Source: Syntrophomonadaceae bacterium (GTDB lineage: Bacteria > Bacillota > Dethiobacteria > DTU022). From it: DNA of 8,046 nucleotides. The notes beneath the pieces are model-generated. The model worked only from the letters and a program-made list of their open reading frames with translations. It searched no databases and was not told where the DNA came from. Of the stretch, positions 5,734 through 8,046 are shown piece by piece. Position 1 is the first letter of the stretch. Every line of letters begins with the position of its first letter. The position numbers and the translations under genes are program-made. The stretch covers positions 1-8,046 of the forward strand of contig PWMM01000129.1 of NCBI GenBank assembly GCA_003558195.1, written 5' to 3'.

Positions 5734-5838
5734 AGATTCCTTTTTCTCCTGTTCTTTTAGATCATAGCCCCTTTTGAGCATAAAGAATAGTACGAAAAAG
5801 ATAGCGATAAAAAATAGCCCGGATATAAGTTGCCACAT
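5722..5838 (-). CDS. 38-residue single-span membrane protein, unknown function
   Basis: A short gene that standard length cut-offs would miss. ATG 5838 reads M-W-Q-L-I-S-G-L and stops with TGA at 5722-5724. Residues 3-21 form one hydrophobic span rich in phenylalanine (LFFIAIFFVLFFML at 8-21). The remaining 17 residues are highly charged (KRGYDLKEQEKK and on). The positive residues K22 and R23 directly after the span predict a cytoplasmic tail. GGGAGGA (5853-5847) lies 8 nt before the ATG, an excellent ribosome site, and a TTGAAA-16-TATGAT promoter stands upstream. I recognise no family. Small proteins of this shape are often accessory subunits of transporters or oxidases, but no such partner is adjacent. 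It is convergent with gltX and divergent from the 104-residue gene. Coding status rests on the ribosome site plus a coherent membrane-plus-tail design. Confidence 0.72.
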   Translation of the reverse strand: MWQLISGLFFIAIFFVLFFMLKRGYDLKEQEKKESKKE

Positions 5839-5871
5839 CTCTATATTCCTCCCGTTTTTTTATTTCATTGA

Positions 5872-5903
5872 AATCCCTCTGTGCAGGTTTTAACAGAGGG
5901 ATT
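5872..5903 (-). promoter_or_regulatory. Perfect 11-bp hairpin in the leader of the 38-residue gene
   Basis: AATCCCTCTGT (5872-5882) is exactly complementary to ACAGAGGGATT (5893-5903), with a 10-nt loop. Neither side is followed by a T run, so it is not a classical terminator in either direction. On the minus strand it ends 18 nt before the ribosome binding site of the 38-residue gene, so an RNA-level role (stability, protein binding or control of translation) or a DNA operator is plausible. Confidence 0.6.
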
Positions 5904-5993
5904 ATTAAATTATTCTTGTAAAAAGATTCATTAATAATCTGACGGTATTGACTCAACTTTGTTCGATACCATTGCCATTTTAAGCCCCTATTA

Positions 5994-6021
5994 ATCATAC
6001 TTTATTTCAAAATGTTTTCAA
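5994..6021 (-). promoter_or_regulatory. Promoter of the 38-residue membrane protein gene
   Basis: On the minus strand TTGAAA (6021-6016), a 16-nt spacer and TATGAT (5999-5994). Each hexamer matches the sigma-A consensus at five of six positions. The predicted start near 5987 gives a leader of about 149 nt that includes the 11-bp hairpin. Confidence 0.55.
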
Positions 6022-6050
6022 GCATCCTAGCATCAGTCTGCTTTTTAATA

Positions 6051-6084
6051 AATCTTAAGCCAACCTTTAGTGGTTGTCAAGATT
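6051..6084. repeat. Interrupted dyad with divergent promoter elements
   Basis: AATCTT (6051-6056) pairs with AAGATT (6079-6084), and the inner CAACC (6061-6065) pairs with GGTTG (6072-6076), loop TTTAGT. The same bases hold a minus-strand TTGACA (6080-6075), 17 nt, TAAGAT (6057-6052), and a plus-strand TTGTCA (6074-6079). A protein bound here could control transcription in both directions. Confidence 0.45.
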
Positions 6085-6100
6085 AGGAAAATGATATAAT
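6074..6100 (+). promoter_or_regulatory. Upstream promoter of the 104-residue gene (extended -10)
   Basis: TGATATAAT (6092-6100) is a perfect extended -10. The best -35 is TTGTCA (6074-6079) with a short 15-nt spacer. Extended -10 promoters tolerate poor -35 placement. It would start near 6107, at the -35 of the second promoter. Confidence 0.42.
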
Positions 6101-6110
6101 TATTTTCCCC

Positions 6111-6139
6111 TTGACAGGGTGAGCAGTGTTCTGTACAAT
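6111..6139 (+). promoter_or_regulatory. Main promoter of the 104-residue gene
   Basis: A perfect TTGACA (6111-6116), a 17-nt spacer and TACAAT (6134-6139, five of six). This is the best sigma-A promoter in the window. The predicted start near 6146 lies next to the Fur-like palindrome, and the resulting leader is about 185 nt. Confidence 0.75.
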
Positions 6140-6148
6140 CCTTTTAAC

Positions 6149-6167
6149 GATAATAAGAATTATTATT
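6149..6167. promoter_or_regulatory. Fur-family-like operator on the start site of the 104-residue gene
   Basis: GATAATAAGAATTATTATT is a palindrome (ATAATAA-GAA-TTATTAT). It agrees at 15 of 19 positions with the classical Fur box GATAATGATAATCATTATC, sharing the same centre. It covers about +3 to +21 of the main promoter, where a repressor would block initiation or escape. Being AT-rich, it could also be fortuitous, or belong to PerR or Zur rather than Fur. Confidence 0.4.
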
Positions 6168-6332
6168 ACATTACAACCGGATTCAGCAAAATAGATCAGG
6201 GCTCAACCGTTTCTATCATTGAGATATTTTTAACTGGTATTCGCTTCATTTAACCTACAACAAGTATTGACTATATTGGGCCTTATTAGCCGGACAATTT
6301 TATTAAATCGGCTTTCTTAGGAGGAAAGCATC

Positions 6333-6647
6333 ATGAAAAAGCAAAAGGTTTTAGATCCGCAGCAAAAATGGCTAGAATTTAAAAGTAGGGTCAAAAAAAG
6401 GTATGACGAATTTCATGTACTAAAGGCTTTTACCGAATATGCTGCAGAAAATGGAAAAGAAGCCTGTAAAACTGTATACAACCAACTTTATATGAATAAT
6501 ATTAGCGGGTTTAGTATTCAGGCCAAAAAAGTGTCCAGCCAGTTAGAGCTGCTTTCACCTCATTCTATTCCTGGAACCCGCTTGATCCAGGGGATTTGCA
6601 TTCATAGTACCGGCAAAAGGATATTTAAACAGCACAAAAGGCGATAA
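6333..6647 (+). CDS. 104-residue basic protein, no recognised family
   Basis: A soluble, strongly basic small protein: 21 Lys/Arg against 8 Asp/Glu, no membrane span and no signal peptide. The N-terminal half (about 10-52) looks helical: WLEFKSRVKKRYDEFHVLKA, then a segment with YAAENGKEACKTVYNQLY. The second half has more turns, with SIPGTRLIQGICIHSTGKR, and ends in a basic tail (KQHKRR). Two cysteines, C45 and C89, are far apart and do not form a zinc motif. AGGAGG (6319-6324) is 8 nt before ATG 6333, a strong site. The basic composition would suit binding to nucleic acid or to a membrane surface, but that is speculation. Control elements in front are rich: tandem promoters, a Fur-like palindrome and a long leader. 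The gene is followed by a weak terminator. Codon usage looks like its neighbours. Confidence 0.8.
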   Translation: MKKQKVLDPQQKWLEFKSRVKKRYDEFHVLKAFTEYAAENGKEACKTVYNQLYMNNISGFSIQAKKVSSQLELLSPHSIPGTRLIQGICIHSTGKRIFKQHKRR

Positions 6648-6652
6648 GCCGG

Positions 6653-6695
6653 TGGTTATAATGGCAGGGGGCTTCTCAAATGCAACCATTTTTTT
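6653..6695 (+). terminator. Probable terminator of the 104-residue gene
   Basis: TGGTT (6653-6657) pairs with AACCA (6684-6688), extended inward by GCA (6664-6666) with TGC (6681-6683) after a 6-nt bulge. Seven T residues follow (6689-6695). The T tract is good and the stem is weak. It ends exactly at the stop codon of the convergent small gene. Confidence 0.45.
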
Positions 6696-6863
6696 CTATT
6701 CATTATGATGCCGGGAAGCAAGTGTAATGATTGTATAATAAATTAAAGCCCAGAGTAAAAAATAAATACCGGCGAAAAACCAGGTGCTTATATTCGGAAA
6801 CGCGCGAGCCAGTGGGACAATTATTAACAATAGTATTATTGCGATAAGCCAGTTTAAAATAAT
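6696..6863 (-). CDS. 55-residue two-span membrane protein with apparent AUU start
   Basis: The frame gives two membrane spans: about 3-19 (NWLIAIILLLIIVPLA at 4-19) and about 27-49 (TWFFAGIYFLLWALIYYT at 27-44), joined by RAFPNIS, with tail SRHHNE. This pattern is far too hydrophobic and well bounded to be a chance frame. AAGGAGG (6875-6869) begins 4 nt after the TGA of the glycosyltransferase gene and is an ideal ribosome site, but no ATG, GTG or TTG follows at working distance. The in-frame candidates are ATT 6863 (5-nt gap) and ATT 6860 (8-nt gap). An ATG at 6989 in the same frame lies inside the glycosyltransferase gene, lacks a ribosome site and adds unlikely residues. The close spacing implies co-transcription and translational coupling with the glycosyltransferase. 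Family unknown. The start codon is the main doubt; a sequencing error is possible. Confidence 0.65.
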   Translation of the reverse strand: MILNWLIAIILLLIIVPLARAFPNISTWFFAGIYFLLWALIYYTIITLASRHHNE

Positions 6864-6868
6864 CTTTA

Positions 6869-6875
6869 CCTCCTT
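6869..6875 (-). promoter_or_regulatory. Shine-Dalgarno that decides the start of the 55-residue gene
   Basis: AAGGAGG on the minus strand, between the glycosyltransferase stop (6882-6880) and the two ATT codons at 6863 and 6860. Its strength argues for a real gene starting there even though no standard start codon follows. Confidence 0.7.
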
Positions 6876-6879
6876 CGAT

Positions 6880-8046
6880 TCAACTGGTAAATAAACTGTA
6901 ACGCGGTGCGTATGCGCCTTGTTCCAGCAGTTCCTGGTATACTCCAAGCAATTTGTCGGCACAATGTGAAGATGAGATCGAAGAAACATTATTGTATGCC
7001 TGATAGCTCATTTTTTTATATAGCTCCCTGTCTTCCAACAGCTCAAGAATGGCTGAGGTGAAAGAAGGGAGGGTAGGATCAGTTAAAAAGCCATCTTCAC
7101 CGTGGGCAACCATTTCAGCCGGTCCGAAAGCCCGGATGGCAACAACAGGTAGCCCTGTAGCTTTTGCCTCTCCAATTACCAGGCCCTGTGTTTCTGTAAC
7201 TGATGGAAAAACAAATAAATCAGCACTGGCATAACAGTGAACAATTTTATGACGGGGTAACACACCTGTAAACAATACTTTATCTTCAATACCAAGCTCC
7301 CGGCAAAACTTACGCAAGATGTTTTCCTGAGGTCCTTTTCCTACCAGTACCAGGTGGGTTTCAGGGTAGTTTGATTGCACGGTATGAAATGCTTTAATGA
7401 GAAAAGTAACGTTTTTTTCCTGACCCAGACGACCGACAAAAAGAAGAACTTTTTCTTCCGGTTTAATCCCATAATTCTCTACTAACCATTTGGGGTTAAG
7501 ATCTTCGAACTCCTCGAGGTCTACACCGGTAGGAATGTTAATAATTGAAGTTTTAACCCCGATACGTTGAAGATAATTGACGACCAGTTGTGAAGGAGCT
7601 ACAACCTGATTACAGCGGTTACAAAACTTGCGGCTCAGTCTCGTCATAATTTGTTTAGAGGTTTGATGAGCAAACGGGAAATAGTGAACATACTGATCGT
7701 AAAGAGTATGGAAGGTAAAGATCAGCGGTAATTTATGACGCCTGGCAGCTCTTGCCCCCATACTGCCAAGCATAAAAGGTGAGTGGCTGTGGATAATATC
7801 CAGTCCGATATGCCTAATTGTTTTACTAAGATTAGCTGAAATGGGGATGGGTAACGCAAAATCTGGCATGGTAGGTGCCGGTACTGAGATGAAGCGAAAC
7901 ACACCTTCTTCTTTGGGCGGCTGTAAAAGCGGATAATCAGGGCCGAAAATAAAAACTTCATGGCCGCGCTTAGTGTATTCACGAGAGAAAAGTTCAATCG
8001 ATCTAACTACTCCACTGGTATAAGGCCGAAAACTGTCAGTAAAAAA
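6880..8046 (-). CDS. GT4-family glycosyltransferase, N-terminus cut by window edge
   Basis: 388 residues are visible, and the frame is open to the window edge. The visible start FFTDSFRPYTSGVVRSIELF is the first Rossmann strand and glycine loop of GT4 enzymes, so only a few residues (of the type MRI-) should be missing. The GTG at 7902 is internal. Motifs: RGHEVFIFGPDYP near residue 28-40, HSHSP (86-90), FTFHTLYDQYVHY (110-122), PTGVD (172-176), FVGRLGQEKN (203-212; R206 and K211 bind the donor diphosphate) and the EX7E motif ETQGLVIGE (E285, E293). GT4 enzymes are retaining and use UDP- or GDP-sugars. The HTLYD-YVHY stretch recalls alpha-monoglucosyl-diacylglycerol synthases, so a membrane lipid acceptor is plausible but not proven. 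No membrane span, so peripheral at most. A 55-residue membrane protein gene follows immediately. Confidence 0.93.
   Translation of the reverse strand, partial: FFTDSFRPYTSGVVRSIELFSREYTKRGHEVFIFGPDYPLLQPPKEEGVFRFISVPAPTMPDFALPIPISANLSKTIRHIGLDIIHSHSPFMLGSMGARAARRHKLPLIFTFHTLYDQYVHYFPFAHQTSKQIMTRLSRKFCNRCNQVVAPSQLVVNYLQRIGVKTSIINIPTGVDLEEFEDLNPKWLVENYGIKPEEKVLLFVGRLGQEKNVTFLIKAFHTVQSNYPETHLVLVGKGPQENILRKFCRELGIEDKVLFTGVLPRHKIVHCYASADLFVFPSVTETQGLVIGEAKATGLPVVAIRAFGPAEMVAHGEDGFLTDPTLPSFTSAILELLEDRELYKKMSYQAYNNVSSISSSHCADKLLGVYQELLEQGAYAPRYSLFTS

Larger units (their letters stand above)
5839..6332. other. Divergent control region between two small unknown genes
   Basis: Nearly 500 bp without a gene. 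It contains, left to right: the 11-bp perfect hairpin 5872-5903, a minus promoter (5994-6021), a dyad (6051-6084), a possible minus promoter inside that dyad, an extended -10 plus promoter (6092-6100), a near-consensus plus promoter (6111-6139), a Fur-like palindrome (6149-6167), and a leader of about 185 nt up to ATG 6333. The leader itself shows only weak local stems: CTCAA/TTGAG (6202-6206 with 6219-6223) and AGCCG/CGGCT (6288-6292 with 6309-6313), the latter with an inner ATTT/AAAT pairing. No known riboswitch class was recognised. Confidence 0.6.

Noticed and set aside
5762..5998. 78-residue minus-strand frame
   Set aside because: Its ATG overlaps the -10 of a good promoter, it has no ribosome site, and it runs out of frame through the better-supported 38-residue gene.
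6864..6989. 42-codon upstream extension of the two-span membrane protein to ATG 6989
   Set aside because: Entirely antisense-like frame within the glycosyltransferase gene, no ribosome site, and polar cysteine/histidine-rich residues unlike the rest of the protein.
7900..7902. GTG as start of the glycosyltransferase
   Set aside because: The frame stays open for 48 more codons to the window edge, and these encode the conserved GT4 N-terminus (FFTDSF...GHEVFIFGP).
7722..7997. 91-residue minus-strand frame
   Set aside because: Lies in another frame of the glycosyltransferase gene, whose own frame carries the family motifs through the same stretch.

Overview
The window looks like chromosomal DNA of a moderately AT-rich, Gram-positive anaerobe, most likely a clostridial-type Firmicute. 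The grounds are strong AGGAGG-type ribosome binding sites on most genes, sigma-A type promoters (TTGACA/TATAAT-like), a sodium-pumping biotin decarboxylase module, a WrbA-like flavoprotein and a GluRS with the usual bacterial motifs. No CRISPR array, tRNA, rRNA, transposase, integrase or phage gene is visible. Naming a genus would be a guess.

Layout, left to right. Bases 1-102 are the last 33 codons of an unidentified plus-strand gene, closed by a good intrinsic terminator (141-179). A PHP-superfamily metallophosphoesterase of the YciV/RNase AM type follows (386-1210). A WrbA-like flavodoxin gene on the minus strand (1357-1833) faces away from the next unit across a 352-bp divergent regulatory region that is rich in repeats. 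That unit, led by a TTTACA-17-TACAAT promoter, encodes three subunits of a sodium-translocating decarboxylase: the small OadG-like membrane subunit, the biotin carrier and the OadB-like sodium channel/decarboxylase. The carboxyltransferase alpha subunit, which should start the reaction cycle, is not in the window and is not at the head of this operon. A GC hairpin separates the beta subunit from gltX (4235-5689).

The least explained part is 5722-6647. It holds a 38-residue single-span membrane protein on the minus strand and a divergent 104-residue, very basic protein of no recognised family. Between them are about 500 bp carrying tandem and divergent promoters, two strong dyads and a 19-bp palindrome resembling a Fur-family operator on the predicted start site of the 104-residue gene. 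The right end holds a GT4 glycosyltransferase (minus strand, its N-terminus cut by the window edge). Directly behind it sits a 55-residue two-span membrane protein that has a perfect ribosome binding site but apparently only an AUU start codon.

How the genes fit together: the decarboxylase subunits form one sodium pump, driving sodium out at the expense of decarboxylation, with biotin on the carrier moving the carboxyl group to the membrane subunit. The glycosyltransferase and its small membrane neighbour probably act together at the membrane, on lipid or cell-envelope sugars. The other genes look like independent units. Nothing here amounts to a demonstrably new system. The best candidates for something undescribed are the two small genes at 5722-6647 with their elaborate control region, and the AUU-started membrane protein.
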